Assembly (NCBI GenBank): GCA_964036045.1
Contig: OZ038397.1
Span: 22,474,032-22,538,031 of the forward strand
Direction: 5' to 3'
DNA from: Eutreptiella sp. 'Long Island Sound 2002'
Taxonomy: Eukaryota > Euglenozoa > Euglenophyceae > Eutreptiales > Eutreptiaceae
DNA: 64,000 bases
The position numbers were made by a program, and so were the translations under genes. Under the pieces are notes generated by a model that had not been told where the DNA came from, ran no database searches, and worked only from the letters and a program-made list of their open reading frames with translations. This document shows, one piece after another, positions 14,372 to 26,155 of the stretch; position 1 is the first letter of the stretch, and every line of letters begins with the position of its first letter.

Positions 14372-17300
14372 ACTCCAGCGGAATAGTTGAATTGAAAACT
14401 CCAGCGGAATAGTTGAATTGAAAACTCCAGCGGAATAGTTGAATTGAAAACTCCAGCGGAATAGTTGAATTGAAAACTCCAGCGGAATAGTTGAATTGAA
14501 AACTCCAGCGGAATAGTTGAATTGAAAACTCCAGCGGAATAGTTGAATTGAAAACTCCAGCGGAATAGTTGAATTGAAAACTCCAGCGGAATAGTTGAAT
14601 TGAAAACTCCAGCGGAATAGTTGAATTGAAAACTCCAGCGGAATAGTTGAATTGAAAACTCCAGCGGAATAGTTGAATTGAAAACTCCAGCGGAATAGTT
14701 GAATTGAAAACTCCAGCGGAATAGTTGAATTGAAAACTCCAGCGGAATAGTTGAATTGAAAACTCCAGCGGAATAGTTGAATTGAAAACTCCAGCGGAAT
14801 AGTTGAATTGAAAACTCCAGCGGAATAGTTGAATTGAAAACTCCAGCGGAATAGTTGAATTGAAAACTCCAGCGGAATAGTTGAATTGAAAACTCCAGCG
14901 GAATAGTTGAATTGAAAACTCCAGCGGAATAGTTGAATTGAAAACTCCAGCGGAATAGTTGAATTGAAAACTCCAGCGGAATAGTTGAATTGAAAACTCC
15001 AGCGGAATAGTTGAATTGAAAACTCCAGCGGAATAGTTGAATTGAAAACTCCAGCGGAATAGTTGAATTGAAAACTCCAGCGGAATAGTTGAATTGAAAA
15101 CTCCAGCGGAATAGTTGAATTGAAAACTCCAGCGGAATAGTTGAATTGAAAACTCCAGCGGAATAGTTGAATTGAAAACTCCAGCGGAATAGTTGAATTG
15201 AAAACTCCAGCGGAATAGTTGAATTGAAAACTCCAGCGGAATAGTTGAATTGAAAACTCCAGCGGAATAGTTGAATTGAAAACTCCAGCGGAATAGTTGA
15301 ATTGAAAACTCCAGCGGAATAGTTGAATTGAAAACTCCAGCGGAATAGTTGAATTGAAAACTCCAGCGGAATAGTTGAATTGAAAACTCCAGCGGAATAG
15401 TTGAATTGAAAACTCCAGCGGAATAGTTGAATTGAAAACTCCAGCGGAATAGTTGAATTGAAAACTCCAGCGGAATAGTTGAATTGAAAACTCCAGCGGA
15501 ATAGTTGAATTGAAAACTCCAGCGGAATAGTTGAATTGAAAACTCCAGCGGAATAGTTGAATTGAAAACTCCAGCGGAATAGTTGAATTGAAAACTCCAG
15601 CGGAATAGTTGAATTGAAAACTCCAGCGGAATAGTTGAATTGAAAACTCCAGCGGAATAGTTGAATTGAAAACTCCAGCGGAATAGTTGAATTGAAAACT
15701 CCAGCGGAATAGTTGAATTGAAAACTCCAGCGGAATAGTTGAATTGAAAACTCCAGCGGAATAGTTGAATTGAAAACTCCAGCGGAATAGTTGAATTGAA
15801 AACTCCAGCGGAATAGTTGAATTGAAAACTCCAGCGGAATAGTTGAATTGAAAACTCCAGCGGAATAGTTGAATTGAAAACTCCAGCGGAATAGTTGAAT
15901 TGAAAACTCCAGCGGAATAGTTGAATTGAAAACTCCAGCGGAATAGTTGAATTGAAAACTCCAGCGGAATAGTTGAATTGAAAACTCCAGCGGAATAGTT
16001 GAATTGAAAACTCCAGCGGAATAGTTGAATTGAAAACTCCAGCGGAATAGTTGAATTGAAAACTCCAGCGGAATAGTTGAATTGAAAACTCCAGCGGAAT
16101 AGTTGAATTGAAAACTCCAGCGGAATAGTTGAATTGAAAACTCCAGCGGAATAGTTGAATTGAAAACTCCAGCGGAATAGTTGAATTGAAAACTCCAGCG
16201 GAATAGTTGAATTGAAAACTCCAGCGGAATAGTTGAATTGAAAACTCCAGCGGAATAGTTGAATTGAAAACTCCAGCGGAATAGTTGAATTGAAAACTCC
16301 AGCGGAATAGTTGAATTGAAAACTCCAGCGGAATAGTTGAATTGAAAACTCCAGCGGAATAGTTGAATTGAAAACTCCAGCGGAATAGTTGAATTGAAAA
16401 CTCCAGCGGAATAGTTGAATTGAAAACTCCAGCGGAATAGTTGAATTGAAAACTCCAGCGGAATAGTTGAATTGAAAACTCCAGCGGAATAGTTGAATTG
16501 AAAACTCCAGCGGAATAGTTGAATTGAAAACTCCAGCGGAATAGTTGAATTGAAAACTCCAGCGGAATAGTTGAATTGAAAACTCCAGCGGAATAGTTGA
16601 ATTGAAAACTCCAGCGGAATAGTTGAATTGAAAACTCCAGCGGAATAGTTGAATTGAAAACTCCAGCGGAATAGTTGAATTGAAAACTCCAGCGGAATAG
16701 TTGAATTGAAAACTCCAGCGGAATAGTTGAATTGAAAACTCCAGCGGAATAGTTGAATTGAAAACTCCAGCGGAATAGTTGAATTGAAAACTCCAGCGGA
16801 ATAGTTGAATTGAAAACTCCAGCGGAATAGTTGAATTGAAAACTCCAGCGGAATAGTTGAATTGAAAACTCCAGCGGAATAGTTGAATTGAAAACTCCAG
16901 CGGAATAGTTGAATTGAAAACTCCAGCGGAATAGTTGAATTGAAAACTCCAGCGGAATAGTTGAATTGAAAACTCCAGCGGAATAGTTGAATTGAAAACT
17001 CCAGCGGAATAGTTGAATTGAAAACTCCAGCGGAATAGTTGAATTGAAAACTCCAGCGGAATAGTTGAATTGAAAACTCCAGCGGAATAGTTGAATTGAA
17101 AACTCCAGCGGAATAGTTGAATTGAAAACTCCAGCGGAATAGTTGAATTGAAAACTCCAGCGGAATAGTTGAATTGAAAACTCCAGCGGAATAGTTGAAT
17201 TGAAAACTCCAGCGGAATAGTTGAATTGAAAACTCCAGCGGAATAGTTGAATTGAAAACTCCAGCGGAATAGTTGAATTGAAAACTCCAGCGGAATAGTT

Positions 17301-20300
17301 GAATTGAAAACTCCAGCGGAATAGTTGAATTGAAAACTCCAGCGGAATAGTTGAATTGAAAACTCCAGCGGAATAGTTGAATTGAAAACTCCAGCGGAAT
17401 AGTTGAATTGAAAACTCCAGCGGAATAGTTGAATTGAAAACTCCAGCGGAATAGTTGAATTGAAAACTCCAGCGGAATAGTTGAATTGAAAACTCCAGCG
17501 GAATAGTTGAATTGAAAACTCCAGCGGAATAGTTGAATTGAAAACTCCAGCGGAATAGTTGAATTGAAAACTCCAGCGGAATAGTTGAATTGAAAACTCC
17601 AGCGGAATAGTTGAATTGAAAACTCCAGCGGAATAGTTGAATTGAAAACTCCAGCGGAATAGTTGAATTGAAAACTCCAGCGGAATAGTTGAATTGAAAA
17701 CTCCAGCGGAATAGTTGAATTGAAAACTCCAGCGGAATAGTTGAATTGAAAACTCCAGCGGAATAGTTGAATTGAAAACTCCAGCGGAATAGTTGAATTG
17801 AAAACTCCAGCGGAATAGTTGAATTGAAAACTCCAGCGGAATAGTTGAATTGAAACTCCAGCGGAATAGTTGAATTGAAAACTCCAGCGGAATAGTTGAA
17901 TTGAAAACTCCAGCGGAATAGTTGAATTGAAAACTCCAGCGGAATAGTTGAATTGAAAACTCCAGCGGAATAGTTGAATTGAAAACTCCAGCGGAATAGT
18001 TGAATTGAAACTCCAGCGGAATAGTTGAATTGAAAACTCCAGCGGAATAGTTGAATTGAAAACTCCAGCGGAATAGTTGAATTGAAAACTCCAGCGGAAT
18101 AGTTGAATTGAAAACTCCAGCGGAATAGTTGAATTGAAAACTCCAGCGGAATAGTTGAATTGAAAACTCCAGCGGAATAGTTGAATTGAAAACTCCAGCG
18201 GAATAGTTGAATTGAAAACTCCAGCGGAATAGTTGAATTGAAAACTCCAGCGGAATAGTTGAATTGAAAACTCCAGCGGAATAGTTGAATTGAAAACTCC
18301 AGCGGAATAGTTGAATTGAAAACTCCAGCGGAATAGTTGAATTGAAAACTCCAGCGGAATAGTTGAATTGAAAACTCCAGCGGAATAGTTGAATTGAAAA
18401 CTCCAGCGGAATAGTTGAATTGAAACTCCAGCGGAATAGTTGAATTGAAAACTCCAGCGGAATAGTTGAATTGAAAACTCCAGCGGAATAGTTGAATTGA
18501 AAACTCCAGCGGAATAGTTGAATTGAAAACTCCAGCGGAATAGTTGAATTGAAAACTCCAGCGGAATAGTTGAATTGAAAACTCCAGCGGAATAGTTGAA
18601 TTGAAAACTCCAGCGGAATAGTTGAATTGAAAACTCCAGCGGAATAGTTGAATTGAAAACTCCAGCGGAATAGTTGAATTGAAAACTCCAGCGGAATAGT
18701 TGAATTGAAAACTCCAGCGGAATAGTTGAATTGAAAACTCCAGCGGAATAGTTGAATTGAAAACTCCAGCGGAATAGTTGAATTGAAAACTCCAGCGGAA
18801 TAGTTGAATTGAAAACTCCAGCGGAATAGTTGAATTGAAAACTCCAGCGGAATAGTTGAATTGAAAACTCCAGCGGAATAGTTGAATTGAAAACTCCAGC
18901 GGAATAGTTGAATTGAAAACTCCAGCGGAATAGTTGAATTGAAAACTCCAGCGGAATAGTTGAATTGAAAACTCCAGCGGAATAGTTGAATTGAAAACTC
19001 CAGCGGAATAGTTGAATTGAAAACTCCAGCGGAATAGTTGAATTGAAAACTCCAGCGGAATAGTTGAATTGAAAACTCCAGCGGAATAGTTGAATTGAAA
19101 ACTCCAGCGGAATAGTTGAATTGAAAACTCCAGCGGAATAGTTGAATTGAAAACTCCAGCGGAATAGTTGAATTGAAAACTCCAGCGGAATAGTTGAATT
19201 GAAAACTCCAGCGGAATAGTTGAATTGAAAACTCCAGCGGAATAGTTGAATTGAAAACTCCAGCGGAATAGTTGAATTGAAAACTCCAGCGGAATAGTTG
19301 AATTGAAAACTCCAGCGGAATAGTTGAATTGAAAACTCCAGCGGAATAGTTGAATTGAAAACTCCAGCGGAATAGTTGAATTGAAAACTCCAGCGGAATA
19401 GTTGAATTGAAAACTCCAGCGGAATAGTTGAATTGAAAACTCCAGCGGAATAGTTGAATTGAAAACTCCAGCGGAATAGTTGAATTGAAAACTCCAGCGG
19501 AATAGTTGAATTGAAAACTCCAGCGGAATAGTTGAATTGAAAACTCCAGCGGAATAGTTGAATTGAAAACTCCAGCGGAATAGTTGAATTGAAAACTCCA
19601 GCGGAATAGTTGAATTGAAAACTCCAGCGGAATAGTTGAATTGAAAACTCCAGCGGAATAGTTGAATTGAAAACTCCAGCGGAATAGTTGAATTGAAAAC
19701 TCCAGCGGAATAGTTGAATTGAAAACTCCAGCGGAATAGTTGAATTGAAAACTCCAGCGGAATAGTTGAATTGAAAACTCCAGCGGAATAGTTGAATTGA
19801 AAACTCCAGCGGAATAGTTGAATTGAAAACTCCAGCGGAATAGTTGAATTGAAAACTCCAGCGGAATAGTTGAATTGAAAACTCCAGCGGAATAGTTGAA
19901 TTGAAAACTCCAGCGGAATAGTTGAATTGAAAACTCCAGCGGAATAGTTGAATTGAAAACTCCAGCGGAATAGTTGAATTGAAAACTCCAGCGGAATAGT
20001 TGAATTGAAAACTCCAGCGGAATAGTTGAATTGAAAACTCCAGCGGAATAGTTGAATTGAAAACTCCAGCGGAATAGTTGAATTGAAAACTCCAGCGGAA
20101 TAGTTGAATTGAAAACTCCAGCGGAATAGTTGAATTGAAAACTCCAGCGGAATAGTTGAATTGAAAACTCCAGCGGAATAGTTGAATTGAAACTCCAGCG
20201 GAATAGTTGAATTGAAACTCCAGCGGAATAGTTGAATTGAAAACTCCAGCGGAATAGTTGAATTGAAAACTCCAGCGGAATAGTTGAATTGAAAACTCCA

Positions 20301-23300
20301 GCGGAATAGTTGAATTGAAACTCCAGCGGAATAGTTGAATTGAAACTCCAGCGGAATAGTTGAATTGAAACTCCAGCGGAATAGTTGAATTGAAACTCCA
20401 GCGGAATAGTTGAATTGAAACTCCAGCGGAATAGTTGAATTGAAACTCCAGCGGAATAGTTGAATTGAAACTCCAGCGGAATAGTTGAATTGAAACTCCA
20501 GCGGAATAGTTGAATTGAAACTCCAGCGGAATAGTTGAATTGAAACTCCAGCGGAATAGTTGAATTGAAACTCCAGCGGAATAGTTGAATTGAAACTCCA
20601 GCGGAATAGTTGAATTGAAACTCCAGCGGAATAGTTGAATTGAAAACTCCAGCGGAATAGTTGAATTGAAACTCCAGCGGAATAGTTGAATTGAAACTCC
20701 AGCGGAATAGTTGAATTGAAACTCCAGCGGAATAGTTGAATTGAAACTCCAGCGGAATAGTTGAATTGAAACTCCAGCGGAATAGTTGAATTGAAACTCC
20801 AGCGGAATAGTTGAATTGAAACTCCAGCGGAATAGTTGAATTGAAACTCCAGCGGAATAGTTGAATTGAAACTCCAGCGGAATAGTTGAATTGAAACTCC
20901 AGCGGAATAGTTGAATTGAAACTCCAGCGGAATAGTTGAATTGAAACTCCAGCGGAATAGTTGAATTGAAACTCCAGCGGAATAGTTGAATTGAAACTCC
21001 AGCGGAATAGTTGAATTGAAACTCCAGCGGAATAGTTGAATTGAAACTCCAGCGGAATAGTTGAATTGAAACTCCAGCGGAATAGTTGAATTGAAACTCC
21101 AGCGGAATAGTTGAATTGAAACTCCAGCGGAATAGTTGAATTGAAACTCCAGCGGAATAGTTGAATTGAAACTCCAGCGGAATAGTTGAATTGAAACTCC
21201 AGCGGAATAGTTGAATTGAAACTCCAGCGGAATAGTTGAATTGAAACTCCAGCGGAATAGTTGAATTGAAACTCCAGCGGAATAGTTGAATTGAAACTCC
21301 AGCGGAATAGTTGAATTGAAACTCCAGCGGAATAGTTGAATTGAAACTCCAGCGGAATAGTTGAATTGAAACTCCAGCGGAATAGTTGAATTGAAACTCC
21401 AGCGGAATAGTTGAATTGAAACTCCAGCGGAATAGTTGAATTGAAACTCCAGCGGAATAGTTGAATTGAAACTCCAGCGGAATAGTTGAATTGAAACTCC
21501 AGCGGAATAGTTGAATTGAAACTCCAGCGGAATAGTTGAATTGAAACTCCAGCGGAATAGTTGAATTGAAACTCCAGCGGAATAGTTGAATTGAAACTCC
21601 AGCGGAATAGTTGAATTGAAACTCCAGCGGAATAGTTGAATTGAAACTCCAGCGGAATAGTTGAATTGAAACTCCAGCGGAATAGTTGAATTGAAACTCC
21701 AGCGGAATAGTTGAATTGAAACTCCAGCGGAATAGTTGAATTGAAACTCCAGCGGAATAGTTGAATTGAAACTCCAGCGGAATAGTTGAATTGAAACTCC
21801 AGCGGAATAGTTGAATTGAAACTCCAGCGGAATAGTTGAATTGAAACTCCAGCGGAATAGTTGAATTGAAACTCCAGCGGAATAGTTGAATTGAAACTCC
21901 AGCGGAATAGTTGAATTGAAACTCCAGCGGAATAGTTGAATTGAAACTCCAGCGGAATAGTTGAATTGAAACTCCAGCGGAATAGTTGAATTGAAACTCC
22001 AGCGGAATAGTTGAATTGAAACTCCAGCGGAATAGTTGAATTGAAACTCCAGCGGAATAGTTGAATTGAAACTCCAGCGGAATAGTTGAATTGAAACTCC
22101 AGCGGAATAGTTGAATTGAAACTCCAGCGGAATAGTTGAATTGAAACTCCAGCGGAATAGTTGAATTGAAACTCCAGCGGAATAGTTGAATTGAAACTCC
22201 AGCGGAATAGTTGAATTGAAACTCCAGCGGAATAGTTGAATTGAAACTCCAGCGGAATAGTTGAATTGAAACTCCAGCGGAATAGTTGAATTGAAACTCC
22301 AGCGGAATAGTTGAATTGAAACTCCAGCGGAATAGTTGAATTGAAACTCCAGCGGAATAGTTGAATTGAAACTCCAGCGGAATAGTTGAATTGAAACTCC
22401 AGCGGAATAGTTGAATTGAAACTCCAGCGGAATAGTTGAATTGAAACTCCAGCGGAATAGTTGAATTGAAACTCCAGCGGAATAGTTGAATTGAAACTCC
22501 AGCGGAATAGTTGAATTGAAACTCCAGCGGAATAGTTGAATTGAAACTCCAGCGGAATAGTTGAATTGAAACTCCAGCGGAATAGTTGAATTGAAACTCC
22601 AGCGGAATAGTTGAATTGAAACTCCAGCGGAATAGTTGAATTGAAACTCCAGCGGAATAGTTGAATTGAAACTCCAGCGGAATAGTTGAATTGAAACTCC
22701 AGCGGAATAGTTGAATTGAAACTCCAGCGGAATAGTTGAATTGAAACTCCAGCGGAATAGTTGAATTGAAACTCCAGCGGAATAGTTGAATTGAAACTCC
22801 AGCGGAATAGTTGAATTGAAACTCCAGCGGAATAGTTGAATTGAAACTCCAGCGGAATAGTTGAATTGAAACTCCAGCGGAATAGTTGAATTGAAACTCC
22901 AGCGGAATAGTTGAATTGAAACTCCAGCGGAATAGTTGAATTGAAACTCCAGCGGAATAGTTGAATTGAAACTCCAGCGGAATAGTTGAATTGAAACTCC
23001 AGCGGAATAGTTGAATTGAAACTCCAGCGGAATAGTTGAATTGAAACTCCAGCGGAATAGTTGAATTGAAACTCCAGCGGAATAGTTGAATTGAAACTCC
23101 AGCGGAATAGTTGAATTGAAACTCCAGCGGAATAGTTGAATTGAAACTCCAGCGGAATAGTTGAATTGAAACTCCAGCGGAATAGTTGAATTGAAACTCC
23201 AGCGGAATAGTTGAATTGAAACTCCAGCGGAATAGTTGAATTGAAACTCCAGCGGAATAGTTGAATTGAAACTCCAGCGGAATAGTTGAATTGAAACTCC

Positions 23301-24466
23301 AGCGGAATAGTTGAATTGAAACTCCAGCGGAATAGTTGAATTGAAACTCCAGCGGAATAGTTGAATTGAAAACTCCAGCGGAATAGTTGAATTGAAACTC
23401 CAGCGGAATAGTTGAATTGAAAACTCCAGCGGAATAGTTGAATTGAAACTCCAGCGGAATAGTTGAATTGAAACTCCAGCGGAATAGTTGAATTGAAACT
23501 CCAGCGGAATAGTTGAATTGAAACTCCAGCGGAATAGTTGAATTGAAACTCCAGCGGAATAGTTGAATTGAAAACTCCAGCGGAATAGTTGAATTGAAAC
23601 TCCAGCGGAATAGTTGAATTGAAACTCCAGCGGAATAGTTGAATTGAAACTCCAGCGGAATAGTTGAATTGAAACTCCAGCGGAATAGTTGAATTGAAAC
23701 TCCAGCGGAATAGTTGAATTGAAACTCCAGCGGAATAGTTGAATTGAAACTCCAGCGGAATAGTTGAATTGAAACTCCAGCGGAATAGTTGAATTGAAAC
23801 TCCAGCGGAATAGTTGAATTGAAACTCCAGCGGAATAGTTGAATTGAAAACTCCAGCGGAATAGTTGAATTGAAAACTCCAGCGGAATAGTTGAATTGAA
23901 AACTCCAGCGGAATAGTTGAATTGAAAACTCCAGCGGAATAGTTGAATTGAAAACTCCAGCGGAATAGTTGAATTGAAAACTCCAGCGGAATAGTTGAAT
24001 TGAAAACTCCAGCGGAATAGTTGAATTGAAAACTCCAGCGGAATAGTTGAATTGAAAACTCCAGCGGAATAGTTGAATTGAAAACTCCAGCGGAATAGTT
24101 GAATTGAAAACTCCAGCGGAATAGTTGAATTAAAAACTCCAGCGGAATAGTTGAATTGAAAACTCCAGCGGAATAGTTGAATTGAAAACTCCAGCGGAAT
24201 AGTTGAATTGACTCCAGCGGAATAGTTGAATTGAACCTCCAGCGGAATAGTTGAATTGAAAACTCCAGCGGAATAGTTGAATTGAAAACTCCAGCGGAAT
24301 AGTTGAATTGAACTCTCCAGCGGAATAGTTGAATTGAACTCTCCAGCGGAATAGTTGAATTGAACTCCAGCGGAATAGTTGAATTGAACTCTCCAGCGGA
24401 ATAGTTGAATTGAACTCCAGCGGAATAGTTGAATTGAACCTCCAGCGGAATAGTTGAATTGAACTC
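14372..24466. repeat. 26/25-bp tandem satellite related to the PLE terminus
   Basis: The monomer begins CTCCAGCGGAATAGTTGA and continues ATTGAAAA (26 bp) or ATTGAAA (25 bp). From 14372 to about 20190 it is nearly all 26-mers with a few single 25-mers (near 17855, 18010 and 18421). From about 20320 to 23845 it is nearly all 25-mers. 26-mers return at about 23846-24209. The last ~260 bp hold variant units ending GAAC, GAACC or GAACTC, which lead into the 97-bp repeats. The first ~22 bases of the monomer equal the start of the 97-bp unit and of the PLE terminal repeat. The minus strand lacks stops in all three frames, which creates spurious open frames of thousands of codons. Confidence 0.97.
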
Positions 24467-24951
24467 TCCAGCGGAATAGTTGAATTGAACTTTGGTGCAT
24501 GTCAACCCTAACTCTAGACCTGAATTATTGAGATTGGGAGTGCACTGTACATTTTTTAGCGTCTCCAGCGGAATAGTTGAATTGAACTTTGGTGCATGTC
24601 AACCCTAACTCTGAACCTGAATTATTGAGATTGGGAGTGCACTGTACATTTTTTAGCGTCTCCAGCGGAATAGTTGAATTGAACTTTGGTGCATGTCAAC
24701 CCTAACTCTAGACCTGAATTATTGAGATTGGGAGTGCACTGTACATTTTTTAGCGTCTCCAGCGGAATAGTTGAATTGAACTTTGGTGCATGTCAACCCT
24801 AACTCTAGACCTGAATTATTGAGATTGGGAGTGCACTGTACATTTTTTAGCGTCTCCAGCGGAATAGTTGAATTGAACTTTGGTGCATGTCAACCCTAAC
24901 TCTAGACCTGAATTATTGAGATTGGGAGTGCACTGTACATTTTTTAGCGTC
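24467..24951 (+). repeat. Five head-to-tail 97-bp units (PLE leader repeats)
   Basis: Units lie at 24467-24563, 24564-24660, 24661-24757, 24758-24854 and 24855-24951, all exactly 97 bp. Each starts TCCAGCGGAATAGTTGA and ends TTTTTTAGCGTC. Unit 2 differs from the others at CTCTGAACC versus CTCTAGACC. The fifth unit continues into CTGCTATCTG and the rest of the PLE terminal repeat, whereas units 1-4 jump back to TCCAGCGG after the same GCGTC. The first 24 bp match the adjacent satellite monomers, so these units bridge satellite and element. Confidence 0.95.
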
Positions 24952-25133
24952 CTGCTATCTGTGCTTTATACTATTTCGCTCAGAAGTTGATAAGGGGACT
25001 ACTCGTCCCGAAACGCGTACTGTTGTTTGGACACTCGTCACACTGCGCCGAATCCGGACACTGGTTTGAGTCTTGCTGCACGCTGACTTGCTGGGTCTGA
25101 GGGTATTTCCGAGACCAACTGATTTTTGTGAAT
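24855..25133 (+). repeat. Left terminal repeat (pLTR) of the PLE
   Basis: This 279-bp repeat starts TCCAGCGG and ends TTTTTGTGAAT, and matches 28322-28600 without indels. Its first 97 bp are the fifth unit of the tandem leader array. The remaining ~180 bp contain the hammerhead-like motif and the region just before the ORF1 start. Confidence 0.92.
24947..25016 (+). ncRNA. Hammerhead-ribozyme-like motif, left terminal repeat
   Basis: The elements in order are: GCGTC (24947-24951; GTC is a canonical cleavage triplet), a ~35-nt spacer, TTGATAA (24987-24993) in place of CTGATGA, GGGGAC-TACTC-GTCCC (stem-loop II, 24994-25009), GAAA (25010-25013), then CGC. GCGT pairs with ACGC to form a 4-bp stem III, which gives a type III layout. 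Two conserved core bases are changed (C3 to U, G8 to A), but they form a pair in known hammerhead structures and U-A keeps that pairing. Weak points: stem I is poor (only CTG/CAG is obvious, with an extra AAG) and stem II has an extra G. PLE terminal repeats are an established location for hammerheads. Activity is unproven. Confidence 0.4.
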
Positions 25134-25156
25134 TGTGGAATTTTTTGGTCATACTG

Positions 25157-26155
25157 ATGCCTGCGAAGCAGAAGTGGAATCTGAGTTCTGTCCCAACATC
25201 TGCCAAGAGATCGGTGGTGGATTATTTGAAGGCCAAGGAGAAATTGGAGTTCAAGAATCTGGCAAAGCTGAAACTCGAGTACCACCGTGATCACTCTTTT
25301 CACCCGCAACTGACATCGCTTCGAGATGGTTCTGATATTATTCAAGTGGCCATTGCTGAGGAAGCACAGAAAGTGATTCACGTTTCGTTGCATGCCAAAA
25401 AGCTCGAATTGATTGAGAAGGAACTTCAAGAAATGCAGCTGGGGACACAATCACAGTTGCAGGTGGCAACACAAGCTATTGATAAGAGCATTGTGGAGCA
25501 ACAACAAGAGACGAAGTTGTGGTATTCGATGGAAACGAATCTCATGCAAGATATGGAAGTGGACCCTGATGTGGATCACAGCGACATCAAGATTGCAGCC
25601 ACCAAACAGATCATCCTTGCCACGCAACAAATTCAATATGCAGCAAGTACTAAGTGGGAAAAGTGGCAGCAGTTTGAGATTGATAAAGTCACTCGACACA
25701 ACACACGAGTACAGCAAGCAGAAGTGAGCAAGGAAATTCTACGGGAAGAGATTCAAAGAGGCTTGTCGATTGAGGACCAGATTGCGAACTTACGAGCTCA
25801 AGTTCAGAAATCTTTGATACTGCAAGATCCTCAGGGACAAAAAGGCAATCAACAGAGGCAACCAAGGTCCCCTCGACATCAGGAACGTGCAGAAAGTCGC
25901 TCAAATTCGAAGTCCAGACCAACCTCTAATCGACGTAACAAGGCAAAAAACGATCAGGGACGGCGCCGACGATCATCAAGCAAATCCAAAAACAAAGAGA
26001 CATTGAGCCAGTCCCAGAATATTTCCAAAGGAGGCAAAAGAGGCGGCTCCAACAAACGCAGAGCAAGTCACAGGAACACCAGTTCTCATCAGTCCAAAAA
26101 GAGAAGAGGAAGCAAAGAACAAAAAGATGGAAACAACAGCGGCCGAAAAAAGTGA
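25157..26155 (+). CDS. PLE ORF1: basic coiled-coil protein
   Basis: This is a 332-aa product if the first ATG (MPAKQKWNLSS) is used. The open frame extends upstream into the terminal repeat without an ATG, so I prefer this start. Residues ~20-210 are rich in E, K, Q and L and read as a long helical, probably coiled-coil region. The last ~90 residues are a strongly basic R/K/S/Q tail with RS-like and NKR-type runs, suited to RNA binding or nuclear targeting. No zinc knuckle, GIY-YIG or protease motif is visible. By position it should be a Gag-like nucleic-acid-binding partner of the reverse transcriptase, but that is inference. It ends in TGA overlapping the beginning of ORF2, within a slippery heptamer. 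Confidence 0.75.
   Translation: MPAKQKWNLSSVPTSAKRSVVDYLKAKEKLEFKNLAKLKLEYHRDHSFHPQLTSLRDGSDIIQVAIAEEAQKVIHVSLHAKKLELIEKELQEMQLGTQSQLQVATQAIDKSIVEQQQETKLWYSMETNLMQDMEVDPDVDHSDIKIAATKQIILATQQIQYAASTKWEKWQQFEIDKVTRHNTRVQQAEVSKEILREEIQRGLSIEDQIANLRAQVQKSLILQDPQGQKGNQQRQPRSPRHQERAESRSNSKSRPTSNRRNKAKNDQGRRRRSSSKSKNKETLSQSQNISKGGKRGGSNKRRASHRNTSSHQSKKRRGSKEQKDGNNSGRKK
26146..26152 (+). promoter_or_regulatory. Putative -1 ribosomal frameshift heptamer A AAA AAG
   Basis: In the ORF1 frame the last codons read CGA AAA AAG TGA. This places A_AAA_AAG, a classic X_XXY_YYZ slippery heptamer, directly before the ORF1 stop. A -1 slip would continue GTG AGG ATC, which is exactly the ORF2 frame, and would give an ORF1-ORF2 fusion. 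ORF2 has no ATG at its opening; its first in-frame ATG is at 26182. Whether a stimulatory structure follows was not computed. Confidence 0.5.

Noticed and set aside
1-24466. CRISPR array
   Set aside because: Repeats are directly adjacent without unique spacers, and the context is eukaryotic.
14057-24505. Minus-strand open frames of about 3,450-3,480 codons with repeating peptides such as SIQLFRWSFQFNYSAG
   Set aside because: They are a consequence of a 26/25-bp satellite with no stop codon in any minus frame. They run through the N gap, and two frames are equally open. No start context or domain supports a protein.
24500-24930. Telomeric repeat (CCCTAA)
   Set aside because: CAACCCTAACTCTAGACC occurs once per 97-bp unit. 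CCCTAA itself is not tandem, so it is not a telomere array.
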